Shown one piece after another: positions 8,276 through 15,833 of a stretch of 20,894 bases of DNA; positions within the stretch are counted from its first letter, which is position 1; each line of letters opens with the position of its first letter. Both the position numbers and the translations under genes were made by a program. The notes beneath the pieces were generated by a model, which worked only from the letters and a program-made list of their open reading frames with translations, was not told the origin of the DNA and did not search any database. This DNA comes from Marmoricola sp. (GTDB lineage Bacteria > Actinomycetota > Actinomycetes > Propionibacteriales > Nocardioidaceae), in contig JASLCW010000157.1 in NCBI GenBank assembly GCA_030151765.1, positions 1 to 20,894 of the forward strand, read 5' to 3'.

Positions 8276-9555
8276 TGGTCGAGGCACACGATGCCGTCGA
8301 GGTGATCACGGCGAAGCGGGACAAGCGCGTCCTGTCGGACTCGCAGATCGACTGGGTGATCGACGCCTACACGCGTGGTGTCGTGGCCGACGAGCAGATG
8401 TCCGCGCTGGCGATGGCGGTGCTGCTCAACGGCATGTCCCGCGAGGAGATCGCGCGCTGGACGGCGGCGATGATCGCCAGCGGCGAGCGGATGGACTTCT
8501 CCGGGCTGTCCCGGCCGACCGCGGACAAGCACTCGACCGGCGGTGTGGGCGACAAGATCACGCTCCCGCTGGCTCCGCTGGTGGCTGCCTGCGGGGTCGC
8601 CGTACCGCAGCTCTCCGGGCGCGGCCTCGGCCACACCGGCGGCACGCTCGACAAGCTCGAGTCCATCCCCGGATGGCGCGCAGCGCTGTCAAACGAGGAG
8701 ATGTTCACCCAGCTCGAGGAGATCGGCGCGGTCATCTGCGCGGCCGGCTCGGGGCTGGCCCCGGCCGACAAGAAGCTCTATGCGCTGCGCGATGTCACCG
8801 GCACCGTCGAGGCGATCCCGCTGATCGCCTCGTCGATCATGAGCAAGAAGATCGCCGAGGGTACCGGCTCGCTCGTGCTCGACGTCAAGGTCGGCACCGG
8901 GGCCTTCATGAAGGACCTCGATCGGGCCCGCGAGCTGGCCGGCACGATGGTGGCGCTGGGCAAGGACGCGGGCGTCAACACGGTTGCCTTGCTTACCGAC
9001 ATGGACACGCCGCTCGGCCTCACCGCCGGCAATGCCCTCGAGGTGCGCGAGTCCATCGAGGTGTTGGCCGGCGGCGGTCCCACGGACGTCGTGGAGCTGA
9101 CCGTCGCGCTGGCTCGTGAGATGCTGGCCGGCGCCGGCCGGGATGACGTCGACCCGGCCGAGGTTCTCGCCTCCGGTCGCGCGATGGACGCCTGGAAGGC
9201 GATGATCGCGGCCCAGGACGGCGATCCCGACGCGATCCTGCCGGTGGCGCGTGAACGACACGTCGTGACCGCGCCCGCGTCCGGCGTACTGAGTCGGCTC
9301 GATGCGATGGCCGTCGGCCTGGCCTCGTGGCGGCTGGGCGCCGGGCGGGCCCGGCAGGGCGAAGCCGTCCAGGCGGGTGCGGGCGTCGAATGGCACGCGC
9401 GGCCGGGCGACCAGGTGATCGAGGGCCAGCCACTGCTCACGCTGCACACCGACGAGCCGACCCGCTTCGAGCGTGCGCTCGAGTCCCTGGACGGGGGATA
9501 CGAGATCGGTGGGAGCTTCACCCCGACACCTCTGATCCACGAGCGCATCGACTGA
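8275..9555 (+). CDS. deoA: Thymidine phosphorylase / pyrimidine-nucleoside phosphorylase
   Basis: This 426-residue enzyme performs reversible phosphorolysis of thymidine (and possibly uridine and deoxyuridine) to base plus (deoxy)ribose-1-phosphate. The glycosyltransferase family 3 phosphate-binding motif DKHSTGGVGDK begins at residue 84. It is followed by SGRGLGHTGGTLDKLESIPG, the ALRDVTGTVEAIPLIASSIM segment and LDVKVGTGAFMK, all near-identical to the family pattern. The C-terminal PYNP-type domain (WRLGAGRARQGE, then GV-WHARPGDQV) is complete. The ATG overlaps the P450 stop by one base (TGATG). Whether it is thymidine-specific or broad cannot be decided; with cdd upstream and no separate uridine phosphorylase visible here, a broad pyrimidine role is plausible. 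Confidence 0.94.
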   Translation: MVEAHDAVEVITAKRDKRVLSDSQIDWVIDAYTRGVVADEQMSALAMAVLLNGMSREEIARWTAAMIASGERMDFSGLSRPTADKHSTGGVGDKITLPLAPLVAACGVAVPQLSGRGLGHTGGTLDKLESIPGWRAALSNEEMFTQLEEIGAVICAAGSGLAPADKKLYALRDVTGTVEAIPLIASSIMSKKIAEGTGSLVLDVKVGTGAFMKDLDRARELAGTMVALGKDAGVNTVALLTDMDTPLGLTAGNALEVRESIEVLAGGGPTDVVELTVALAREMLAGAGRDDVDPAEVLASGRAMDAWKAMIAAQDGDPDAILPVARERHVVTAPASGVLSRLDAMAVGLASWRLGAGRARQGEAVQAGAGVEWHARPGDQVIEGQPLLTLHTDEPTRFERALESLDGGYEIGGSFTPTPLIHERID

Positions 9556-10161
9556 ATGTCCGCACGCGTCATCGTCCTGGCCGGCCCTTCGGGCGCCGGG
9601 AAGTCGCATCTGGCGGCGCGGCTCGGGCTCCCGGTCGTGCGTCTCGACGACTTCTACAAGGACGGTGACGCGCCCGATCTGCCGTGCGTGGAGATCGCCG
9701 GTGGCGCGCCGATCGTCGACTGGGACGACCCGGCCTCGTGGGATGTCGAGGCGGCCGTCACCGCCGTCGAGGAACTCTGTGCGAGCGGATCGACCGCGCT
9801 GCCGTCGTACGACATCGGGCAGAGCCGGCGTACCGGCAGTCACCGCGTCGACCTGGGCGGCGCACCGCTCTTCATCGCCGAGGGGATCTTCGCCCAGGAG
9901 ATCGTCTCGGGCTGTCGTGACCGCGGACTGCTCGCGCTGGCGCTGTGCGTGACCCAGCCCGCTCCGCTCACCTTCGTACGCCGTCTCACCCGGGACCTGT
10001 CCGAGCGCCGTAAGCCGCCCCTGGTGCTGGTCCGTCGCGGCCTGCACCTGATGCTGCGTCAGCGCAGCGTCGTGGAGGATGCCGTCGCCAAGGGCTGCGA
10101 GGCGGTCTCCCCGGCCGAGGCCGAGCGGCGGATCAGAGATGCGCGGCGTACGCGGGCTTGA
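9556..10161 (+). CDS. udk: Uridine kinase-like P-loop kinase
   Basis: This 201-residue kinase should convert uridine (or cytidine) to the 5'-monophosphate. The P-loop GPSGAGKS is at residues 10-17. It is followed by VRLDDFYKDGD, the uridine-kinase motif with the catalytic-type Asp, then DWDDPASWD, and IAEGIFAQEI at the second core strand. A basic lid-like segment (FVRRLTRDLSERRKPP) lies in the C-terminal half. The ATG directly follows the deoA stop with no spacing, so it is the last gene of the salvage operon. It is slightly short and belongs to the actinobacterial type rather than the Escherichia coli Udk type, so specificity is less sure than the fold. Its last 29 bases lie antisense to the 3' end of add. 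Confidence 0.85.
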   Translation: MSARVIVLAGPSGAGKSHLAARLGLPVVRLDDFYKDGDAPDLPCVEIAGGAPIVDWDDPASWDVEAAVTAVEELCASGSTALPSYDIGQSRRTGSHRVDLGGAPLFIAEGIFAQEIVSGCRDRGLLALALCVTQPAPLTFVRRLTRDLSERRKPPLVLVRRGLHLMLRQRSVVEDAVAKGCEAVSPAEAERRIRDARRTRA

Positions 10162-11194
10162 TCACCTCGTTGATGATCCGCAGCCTCTCGTCGAAGTGCA
10201 GGAAGGCCGACTTCATCGCGTTGACCGTGAACCACTGGAGTTCGGCGGCGCCGTAGCCGAAGGCGTCGACCAGCGCGCTCATCTCCTTGGTCATCGAGGT
10301 GTCGCTCATCAGGCGGTTGTCGGTGTTGACGGTGACCCGGAAGCGCAGGTCGGTGAGCAGGCCGATCGGGTGCTCCGCGATGGAGCTCGCGGCACCGGTC
10401 TGCACATTCGAGTGGGGGCAGAGTTCCAGCGGGATCCGCTTGTCCCGCACGTACGACGACAGCCGCCCGAGCTCGGGCGCACCACCGTCGACCTTGATGT
10501 CGTCGATGATCCGGACGCCGTGCCCGAGCCGGTCGGCGCTGCACCACTGGATCGCCTCCCAGATCGAGGGCAGCCCGAAGGCCTCACCGGCGTGGATGGT
10601 GAAGTGGGCGTTCTCGCGCTGTAGGTACTCGAAGGCGTCGAGATGGCGGGTAGGGGGATAGCCGGCCTCGGCGCTGGCGATGTCGAAGCCCACCACGCCC
10701 CGGTCGCGATGACGTACGGCGAGCTCGGCGATCTCGCGCGAATTGGCCTGGTGGCGCATCGCGGTGAGGAGCTGCCGTACGACGATCCCGGTGGCGGCCT
10801 GACCGGCGTCGAAGCCGCGCTGTACGGCGTCGACGACCTCCTCGAGGGAGAGGCCCTTCTCCAGGTGCTGCTCGGGTGCGTAGCGGATCTCGGCGTACAC
10901 GACCCCGTCCGCGGCGAGGTCCTCGACGCACTCGCGCGCCACCCGCTCCAAGGCGCCCGCCGTCTGCATCACGCCGACGGTGTGCTGGAAGGTCTCGAGA
11001 TAGCGCACCAGCGAGCCGGAGTCGGCGGACTCCCGGAACCAGCGCGCCAGCCCCTCGACGTCGTCGGCCGGAAGTGGGTGGCCGCACTCGCGCGCGAGCT
11101 CCAGGACGGTCGCGGGCCTCAGGCCGCCGTCGAGGTGATCGTGCAGGAGAACCTTGGGCAGGGACCGGATCGTGGCAACATCGAGTTCTGACAC
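10133..11194 (-). CDS. add: Adenosine deaminase
   Basis: This 353-residue metallo-enzyme deaminates adenosine and deoxyadenosine to inosine and deoxyinosine. The zinc ligands H18 and H20 are in LLHDHLDGGLRP. FTIHAGEAFG carries the catalytic His/Glu region, RLGHGVRI follows, ELCPHSNVQTG gives the further active-site segment, and VTVNTDNRLMS carries the metal-binding Asp. I place the start at GTG 11194, which gives VSELDVATIRSLPK as the N-terminus. The GGGAG just upstream is unusually close (one or two bases), so a TTG five codons upstream is an alternative. The frame stays open to 11632, but that stretch lies opposite the MaoC gene and has no family similarity. It converges with udk, overlapping it by 29 nt, and complements the pyrimidine enzymes of the operon with a purine step. 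Confidence 0.93.
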   Translation of the reverse strand: MSELDVATIRSLPKVLLHDHLDGGLRPATVLELARECGHPLPADDVEGLARWFRESADSGSLVRYLETFQHTVGVMQTAGALERVARECVEDLAADGVVYAEIRYAPEQHLEKGLSLEEVVDAVQRGFDAGQAATGIVVRQLLTAMRHQANSREIAELAVRHRDRGVVGFDIASAEAGYPPTRHLDAFEYLQRENAHFTIHAGEAFGLPSIWEAIQWCSADRLGHGVRIIDDIKVDGGAPELGRLSSYVRDKRIPLELCPHSNVQTGAASSIAEHPIGLLTDLRFRVTVNTDNRLMSDTSMTKEMSALVDAFGYGAAELQWFTVNAMKSAFLHFDERLRIINEVIKPAYAAHL

Positions 11195-11248
11195 ACTCCC
11201 ATCCAACACCTGTCGAGCAGCACCGGACCAATTAACAGGAGTAGAGCC

Positions 11249-11701
11249 ATGCGCGTGTTCACGACCTTCGAGGAGATCCAGGAAGCCGCCGGAGCCGAGC
11301 TCGGCGTCAGCGAGTGGGTCCAGATCACCCAGAAGCGGGTCAACGAGTTCGCCGACGCCACCGGTGACCACCAGTGGATCCATGTCGATGTCGAGCGGGC
11401 GAAGGACGGGCCCTTCGGCGGCACCATCGCGCACGGCTACCTGACGCTCTCGCTGGTGCCCTGGCTCGGCTCGATGGTCTTCAGCCTCCAGACCCCGGGC
11501 GCCAAGCTGAACTACGGCGTCAACAAGGTCCGCTTCCCGAATCCGGTGAAGGTCGGCGCGAAGGTCCGGGTCCGGGTCAGCATCGACGCCGTCACCGACA
11601 TCCCGGCCGGAAAGCAGCTCACCGTCAACCACGTCATCGAGATCGAGGGTGAGGACAAGCCGGCGTGTGTGGCGCAGACGGTGGTGTTGTTGCTGCCCTG
11701 A
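11249..11701 (+). CDS. MaoC-like (R)-specific enoyl-CoA hydratase
   Basis: This 150-residue single hot-dog domain protein should hydrate a trans-2-enoyl-CoA (or dehydrate the 3-hydroxy compound), as NodN/MaoC-type enzymes do. The hydratase motif is intact: FADATGDHQWIHVD with the catalytic pair Asp40 and His45, then PFGGTIAHGYLTLSL. The length fits a stand-alone homodimeric hydratase. AGGAG at 11237-11241 lies seven bases before the ATG. It is divergent from add across 54 bp, and no fatty-acid gene is nearby, so the physiological substrate is open. Confidence 0.9.
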   Translation: MRVFTTFEEIQEAAGAELGVSEWVQITQKRVNEFADATGDHQWIHVDVERAKDGPFGGTIAHGYLTLSLVPWLGSMVFSLQTPGAKLNYGVNKVRFPNPVKVGAKVRVRVSIDAVTDIPAGKQLTVNHVIEIEGEDKPACVAQTVVLLLP

Positions 11702-11731
11702 GGCGACCGAGCCACCGCGTGACGGTTTCGG

Positions 11732-13648
11732 CTACCTCCTGACCTTGACCGCCTTGGAGACCCGCGCCAGGGTCGTGTAGCCGGGCTTGGTGCGGACCAC
11801 CCGGATGCTCAGCCTCCGGCCCTTGTCCCTCCTGGTCACCTTGTACGTGGACTTCACGGCACCCTTGATCGCCTTGCCGTTGCGCAACCACTGGTAGGTG
11901 AGGGTGGTGCCGGAGGGTGCCGTGGCGCCGGGGAGGGCGGTGAGCTTCCTGCCGGCCTTCGCGGTGCCCCTGATCAGCGGCTTGGCGGCGGTGATCGGGC
12001 CGGGTGCCACCGGAGCGGTCGCGGTCGAGCCGGCACCCGAGTCGATGTAGTGGTCACGGGTGGCGGTGACGGTCACCGAGATCCGGGCACGGAGGTCGGC
12101 GGCGGTGAGCAGGTGGGTCGGCTTGGTGGCGCCGTCGACCGCGACCCCGTCGCGCAGCCACTGGTACGCGATCGTCGTGGGCGTCGGCGTCCAGACCGGA
12201 GGGGCGGCCGTCAGGGTGGACCCGACCGTGACCTTCCCGCCGATCGTCGGCGTACCGCTGACGGTGAAGTCCGCGGCGCCGACGAGAACACCGCCCGAGG
12301 TCGCCTCATCCGAGGCCAGATAGCCGACGCTCCGGCCGATCGCCGAGACCGTGATGGTCGCGTCGTCGTCATCCTCGGTGAGGAGATAGTCAGGGCTGGT
12401 AGCCCCTTTGATCGCGACGCCGTCGCGCCTCCACTGCAGGGACACCTCGGCGTCGGAGGGCGTCCAGGTGCCCCCGCTCGCGGTCAGGTGTTCGCCGACC
12501 TTCGCGGTTCCGGCGATGGCAGGCGGGGACAGGCTCTCCACGGGTGTCTGCAGGGCGGCCACGACGTGGCTGTTGCCGACGGCGACCTGGATCGCCTTGC
12601 GCGCGGCCACATTCGCCGGGGTGAAGGCCTGGTTGTTCGCGGATGTGTCGGTGCAGGAGGGGTCGTTGGCGACGGCATTGGGGCACCCGGCCCGGTGGAT
12701 GTACTGGTAGCCGTCGAAGCCCCAGACGACGATCTCGCCCTGATCGGTCGTGGCCGCCAGCAGGCTCGGCCCGACATCGAGCGAGACCACGCGCTTGCCC
12801 GAGAGCGACGGAGGTGGCGCCGAGGTGAAATAGCCCCACGTGTAGACCTTGCCGGCATCGTCGAGCGCGGCGTAGTGGTTGTCGCCGCCCGCGGCGACGT
12901 CGACGAAGTGCCGGCCGGGATCGGGCGTCGGGACGGTGCCGTACGGCGATCCCCACATGACGATCGACCCGTCGGACTTGAGCGCGAGGCTGCTCACCCG
13001 GTCGCCGGCGATCGCGACGACATCGGACTGGGCGGCGGCCGGAACATTCGCCTCGCCGAAGTAGCTGGGACCCCAGGCGTAGACCTTGCCGCCGTTCTCG
13101 TCGGTGAGAGCGAGGTCGGCGCCCGCGGCCGCGATGGCGGTGACCTTCTTCCCGGACAGGACCGGCGGCGTGACGAGCGGTCCGCCGACCGCTGCCTGTG
13201 CGCCCCATGTATGGACGACTCCGTCGTCGGTGAGCGCCATCATCGACGACGTGCTCGTGTCGATCGCGACGACGTTCTCGCCGGCGAGATCCGCCGGCGT
13301 CGCGGTCGACCAACCGTTGTCGGCGCGCCCAAGATCGCCCCACACGTACACCTTGCCATGGCTGTCGAGCGCCATGGAATTCAGCGAGGAGGCCGCGACC
13401 GCAGTGATCCGCTCGCCCCCGAGATCGCCGGGGATGTCTTGTTGCCCGTAGTAGTTGTCGGCGTATCCGTAGGTGTCGTCGCCGTCGTGGTCGTTCGCCG
13501 GGTCCCGATCGCCCCAGGTGGCGACATTGCCGGTGACGGTGGCCGTCGCATCGGCCGCGTGCGCGGCGGGGGTGAAGGCGACCAGGCCGATGACGAGGGC
13601 GGAAGCGGCAAGCAGTGTCCGGGCAGGGGCCAGCGACGTGGTGGGCAT
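11732..13648 (-). CDS. Secreted protein: RCC1-type seven-bladed propeller plus three Ig-like modules
   Basis: This 638-residue exported protein begins with a signal peptide (residues 1-31, ending AHA before AD). Residues about 41-365 contain seven strand motifs of the RCC1 type: VATWG, VYVWG, VHTWG, VYAWG, IVMWG, VYTWG and IVVWG. Seven is the number needed to close an RCC1 propeller. From about residue 372 come three modules of roughly 88 residues sharing a GTAKVG-type opening and a core such as YQWLRDGVAVDGAT; these look like Ig-like adhesion modules. The C-terminus is very basic (KVTRRDKGRR, KAVKVRR) with no LPXTG motif. The ATG at 13648 is the only start giving a clean signal peptide; no ribosome binding site is obvious. 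It is divergent from the kinase gene. A surface or extracellular binding role is inferred; no enzymatic motif was seen. Confidence 0.8.
   Translation of the reverse strand: MPTTSLAPARTLLAASALVIGLVAFTPAAHAADATATVTGNVATWGDRDPANDHDGDDTYGYADNYYGQQDIPGDLGGERITAVAASSLNSMALDSHGKVYVWGDLGRADNGWSTATPADLAGENVVAIDTSTSSMMALTDDGVVHTWGAQAAVGGPLVTPPVLSGKKVTAIAAAGADLALTDENGGKVYAWGPSYFGEANVPAAAQSDVVAIAGDRVSSLALKSDGSIVMWGSPYGTVPTPDPGRHFVDVAAGGDNHYAALDDAGKVYTWGYFTSAPPPSLSGKRVVSLDVGPSLLAATTDQGEIVVWGFDGYQYIHRAGCPNAVANDPSCTDTSANNQAFTPANVAARKAIQVAVGNSHVVAALQTPVESLSPPAIAGTAKVGEHLTASGGTWTPSDAEVSLQWRRDGVAIKGATSPDYLLTEDDDDATITVSAIGRSVGYLASDEATSGGVLVGAADFTVSGTPTIGGKVTVGSTLTAAPPVWTPTPTTIAYQWLRDGVAVDGATKPTHLLTAADLRARISVTVTATRDHYIDSGAGSTATAPVAPGPITAAKPLIRGTAKAGRKLTALPGATAPSGTTLTYQWLRNGKAIKGAVKSTYKVTRRDKGRRLSIRVVRTKPGYTTLARVSKAVKVRR
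11735..12540 (-). repeat. Three tandem Ig-like 'QWLRDG' modules
   Basis: The module cores are LQWRRDGVAIKGAT, YQWLRDGVAVDGAT and YQWLRNGKAIKGAV. Each is preceded by a G(T)-(K)VG-LTA segment and followed by a D-D/R-A(R)-I(S)-V strand. This module type is widespread in actinobacterial secreted proteins. An Ig-like beta-sandwich is the likely fold, but that is inference. Confidence 0.65.
12545..13530 (-). repeat. Seven RCC1-type repeats (propeller blades)
   Basis: Each unit contains a hydrophobic 'VxxWG' strand preceded by a G-K/E/S-I/V turn and followed 30-50 residues later by a small-residue stretch such as ITAVAASSLNSMAL or VVAIAGDRVSSLAL. Units are diverged from one another at DNA level, so this is protein-level repetition. 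The last blade carries a longer Cys-containing insertion (AGCPNAVANDPSCTD), possibly a disulfide. Confidence 0.7.
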
Positions 13649-13685
13649 CAGGCAGTCGACCACGCGGTACCCGGCGGGCGCACTA

Positions 13686-13706
13686 GGGCTGGCGCGTAAA
13701 CAGCCC
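13686..13706. promoter_or_regulatory. Inverted repeat in the divergent kinase/RCC1 promoter region
   Basis: GGGCTG and CAGCCC are perfect 6-bp arms around a 9-nt AT-richer centre (GCGCGTAAA). It is placed near the middle of the 133-bp gap between the two divergent starts. It could be an operator controlling both genes. A chance occurrence is possible at this G+C content. Confidence 0.3.
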
Positions 13707-13744
13707 ACCCCTGGGACGCTGCCGGCGTACGACGGGCTTCGGGA

Positions 13745-13750
13745 TATTCT
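13745..13750 (+). promoter_or_regulatory. Candidate -10 element of the kinase gene
   Basis: TATTCT matches the consensus well and is the most AT-rich hexamer of the gap. It lies 32 nt before the GTG start, leaving a short leader that includes the GGGAGG ribosome binding site at 13771-13776. A matching -35 is not evident. Confidence 0.45.
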
Positions 13751-13781
13751 CAGTGCGCAATCGTGCTCTCGGGAGGCCCAG

Positions 13782-15785
13782 GTGACAGACGTCGGTTTCG
13801 ACGATGCCCTGGGTGCGTCGTACCGGCTGATCGAGATCGTCGGCCGGGGAGCGGTCGGCGAGGTCTGGCGGGCGGTCGACCGGCGTACCGACGAGACCGT
13901 GGCCGCCAAGCTGCTGCGGCCCGAGCATGTCGCCGACCGGGAGCTGGTCTCCCGCTTCGTGCAGGAGCGCGGCGTGCTGACCGGGCTCCGCGACCCCAAC
14001 CTGGTGAGCGTCCGTGACCTCGTCGTCGAGGGCGACCGGCTCGGCATCGTCATGGACTTCGTCGACGGCGGCTCCCTCCGCGAGCTGCTGGCCGAGGCGG
14101 GCACGCTGCCGCCCACCCGCGCGATCGAGATCGTCGCCGCAGTCCTCGACGGCCTCGGTGCCGCCCACGACAAGGGCCTGGTCCACCGCGACATCAAGCC
14201 CGACAATGTCCTGCTCACCGAGCGCTTCGTGGCGACGCCGTCGGCGGAGATCGAGCCCGGCGATGTCCGGCTCACCGACTTCGGCATCGCCCGGATCGTG
14301 GGGGAGGGACCGCAGACCACGACGGGCCTCCTCGGCACGCCGGAGTACATGTCACCCGAACTCCTCGAGATCGGTGCGGCCGGCCTGCCTGCCGATGTCT
14401 ACGGCGTCGGCATCATGCTCTACGAGCTGCTGGCCGGGCGAACGCCCTTCGCCGGACCGGGGACCGACTACACGATCGCCCATCGCCACGTGAGCAGCAC
14501 GGTGCCGCCGCTGCCGATCGATCACGGGCTGTGGGCGGTGCTCCTGGAGATGCTCGACAAGGACCCGCGCAGCCGCCCTCCGGCGCGGCAGGCGGCCTTC
14601 CGGCTCCGGCACCGGCTCCCCGGGCTGGTCGGTGTCCCCGCGCTCGAGCGCCAGGCGGCGCCCGCGGAGTTCGGTGCCGCGCACGGCCCGATGACCGTCG
14701 TACGCGGACTCTCGGCGGAGACGCCGGTCGCGGAGCAGGTCGGCGACGTCACCGCGCTCGAGGATCTCGACCTGGGCACGCCCGGCCAGGCGACCGTCGT
14801 ACGCCCCATGCAGCCCCGGAAGGTCGCCGAGCGTCGCGCTCACGCGGCCGTGCCCGAGGCGGCCGCTCCGTGGTGGAAGGACACCAAGGTCCTCGGCGGC
14901 ATCGCGGCGACCGTCGTGCTCGTCGCGGTGGTGCTCTTCCTGGTGCTGAACGGCCTCCCCGGCGGTGGTGGCAAGGGCGGTGGATCCGCGGGCGGGCAGG
15001 CGCAGACGGCGACCCAGAGCGACCATGCGCTGCCGACCGGCCTGACCATCTCGCGTCAGGCGAACTACGACCCCGACACGCACACCGCCGAGCTGAGCAT
15101 CACCTACAGCGCCCAGAACGCGGCGATCTCCGGGCCCTTCCTCGAGGTGATCGACGGCGTCGACCGCGGCGACTGCCCGACACTCGCGTGGCAGGGCGCC
15201 AGCCAGTCCAAGAATGTCCCCTCCATCACCGGCATCGACACCGCCTGCGCGTGGAGCGTCGACCCCGGGCGCATCCCCGCCCAGGGCGAGAAGACGGTGG
15301 TCGCCACCATCTCGCTCCCTCTCGGCGCGAGTGCCGCGAACCAGGACCCCAGTCAGTCGCCGCTGCAGAAGTGGCTCGATCGCAGCGCCGCGGCCACGGC
15401 CAAGTCCGTGGGCGACACACAGATCACGAGTACGGCGTACCCGGCGCAGCGGCTGCAGGGGGTGTTCGTGAAGGTGCCGCCCAGCAGCGTCACCGGCAAG
15501 ATCGTCCCGGTCACCCTGCTGCCGATCTGGCCCAGCGGCACCGACAAGATCAACGCCCTCTACAGCAGCCCCTCGATCGGGACACCCTCCGAGCTGCTCA
15601 CCCAGGTCGCCGGTGGCGCGAGCGGGGTGCGTTTCTCCGACGGCTGCGACGGCTCCCTGCGGATCTCCAACGGGCACGTCGTCACCGCACTGACGGTGGC
15701 CGGGAACTGCCGGGTGCTTGCTCAGGTCGGCAATCTGACCAACCTGGCCAGCGATCCCTTCCAGATCACCAACCGGTCCAGCTGA
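13782..15785 (+). CDS. Transmembrane serine/threonine protein kinase with non-PASTA ectodomain
   Basis: This is a PknB-type Hanks kinase (667 residues) that signals across the membrane. Kinase domain, residues ~14-285: glycine loop GRGAVGEVWRA from 21, Lys43 in VAAK, catalytic Asp137 in HRDIKPDN, DFG Asp166 and GTPEYMSPE. An acidic, proline-rich juxtamembrane linker leads to one transmembrane helix (~370-392), then a Gly-rich hinge and about 250 extracellular residues with four Cys. No PASTA, NHL or penicillin-binding repeats are visible outside; the ectodomain is unrecognised. GTG 13782 has GGGAGG five bases upstream; the frame stays open further upstream into the RCC1 gene, but no ribosome site supports that. 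It is divergent from the secreted RCC1-type protein and followed by a small membrane protein. All catalytic residues are present. Confidence 0.93.
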   Translation: MTDVGFDDALGASYRLIEIVGRGAVGEVWRAVDRRTDETVAAKLLRPEHVADRELVSRFVQERGVLTGLRDPNLVSVRDLVVEGDRLGIVMDFVDGGSLRELLAEAGTLPPTRAIEIVAAVLDGLGAAHDKGLVHRDIKPDNVLLTERFVATPSAEIEPGDVRLTDFGIARIVGEGPQTTTGLLGTPEYMSPELLEIGAAGLPADVYGVGIMLYELLAGRTPFAGPGTDYTIAHRHVSSTVPPLPIDHGLWAVLLEMLDKDPRSRPPARQAAFRLRHRLPGLVGVPALERQAAPAEFGAAHGPMTVVRGLSAETPVAEQVGDVTALEDLDLGTPGQATVVRPMQPRKVAERRAHAAVPEAAAPWWKDTKVLGGIAATVVLVAVVLFLVLNGLPGGGGKGGGSAGGQAQTATQSDHALPTGLTISRQANYDPDTHTAELSITYSAQNAAISGPFLEVIDGVDRGDCPTLAWQGASQSKNVPSITGIDTACAWSVDPGRIPAQGEKTVVATISLPLGASAANQDPSQSPLQKWLDRSAAATAKSVGDTQITSTAYPAQRLQGVFVKVPPSSVTGKIVPVTLLPIWPSGTDKINALYSSPSIGTPSELLTQVAGGASGVRFSDGCDGSLRISNGHVVTALTVAGNCRVLAQVGNLTNLASDPFQITNRSS

Positions 15786-15795
15786 GCCCGACCGG

Positions 15796-15801
15796 TAGGC
15801 T
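15796..15801 (+). promoter_or_regulatory. Candidate -10 element of the small membrane protein gene
   Basis: TAGGCT fits TANNNT and lies 32 nt before the TTG start at 15834. The 48-nt gap after the kinase stop could thus hold its own promoter, although read-through from the kinase gene is equally possible. The -35 is not recognisable. Confidence 0.3.
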
Positions 15802-15833
15802 GCTCGGGACGCCGATCTCGGAGGTGGCAGACA

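Noticed and set aside
11195..11632. N-terminal extension of adenosine deaminase up to 11632
   Set aside because: The extension is antisense to the MaoC-like gene and unlike the enzyme family, which begins a few residues before LHDHLDG.
11702..11731. Bidirectional terminator between the MaoC-like and RCC1-type genes
   Set aside because: Only a 4-bp stem (ACCG/CGGT, 11714-11726) with a 5-nt loop is present in the 30-bp gap; too weak to call.
12050..13699. 549-codon plus-strand open frame opposite the RCC1-type gene
   Set aside because: The minus frame has a signal peptide, seven WG motifs and three Ig-like modules; the plus frame is low-complexity Gly/Arg/Asp-rich.
13473..13781. N-terminal extension of the kinase from 13473
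   Set aside because: It would overlap the 5' part of the RCC1-type gene; GTG 13782 has a good ribosome binding site and places the kinase domain at the N-terminus as usual.
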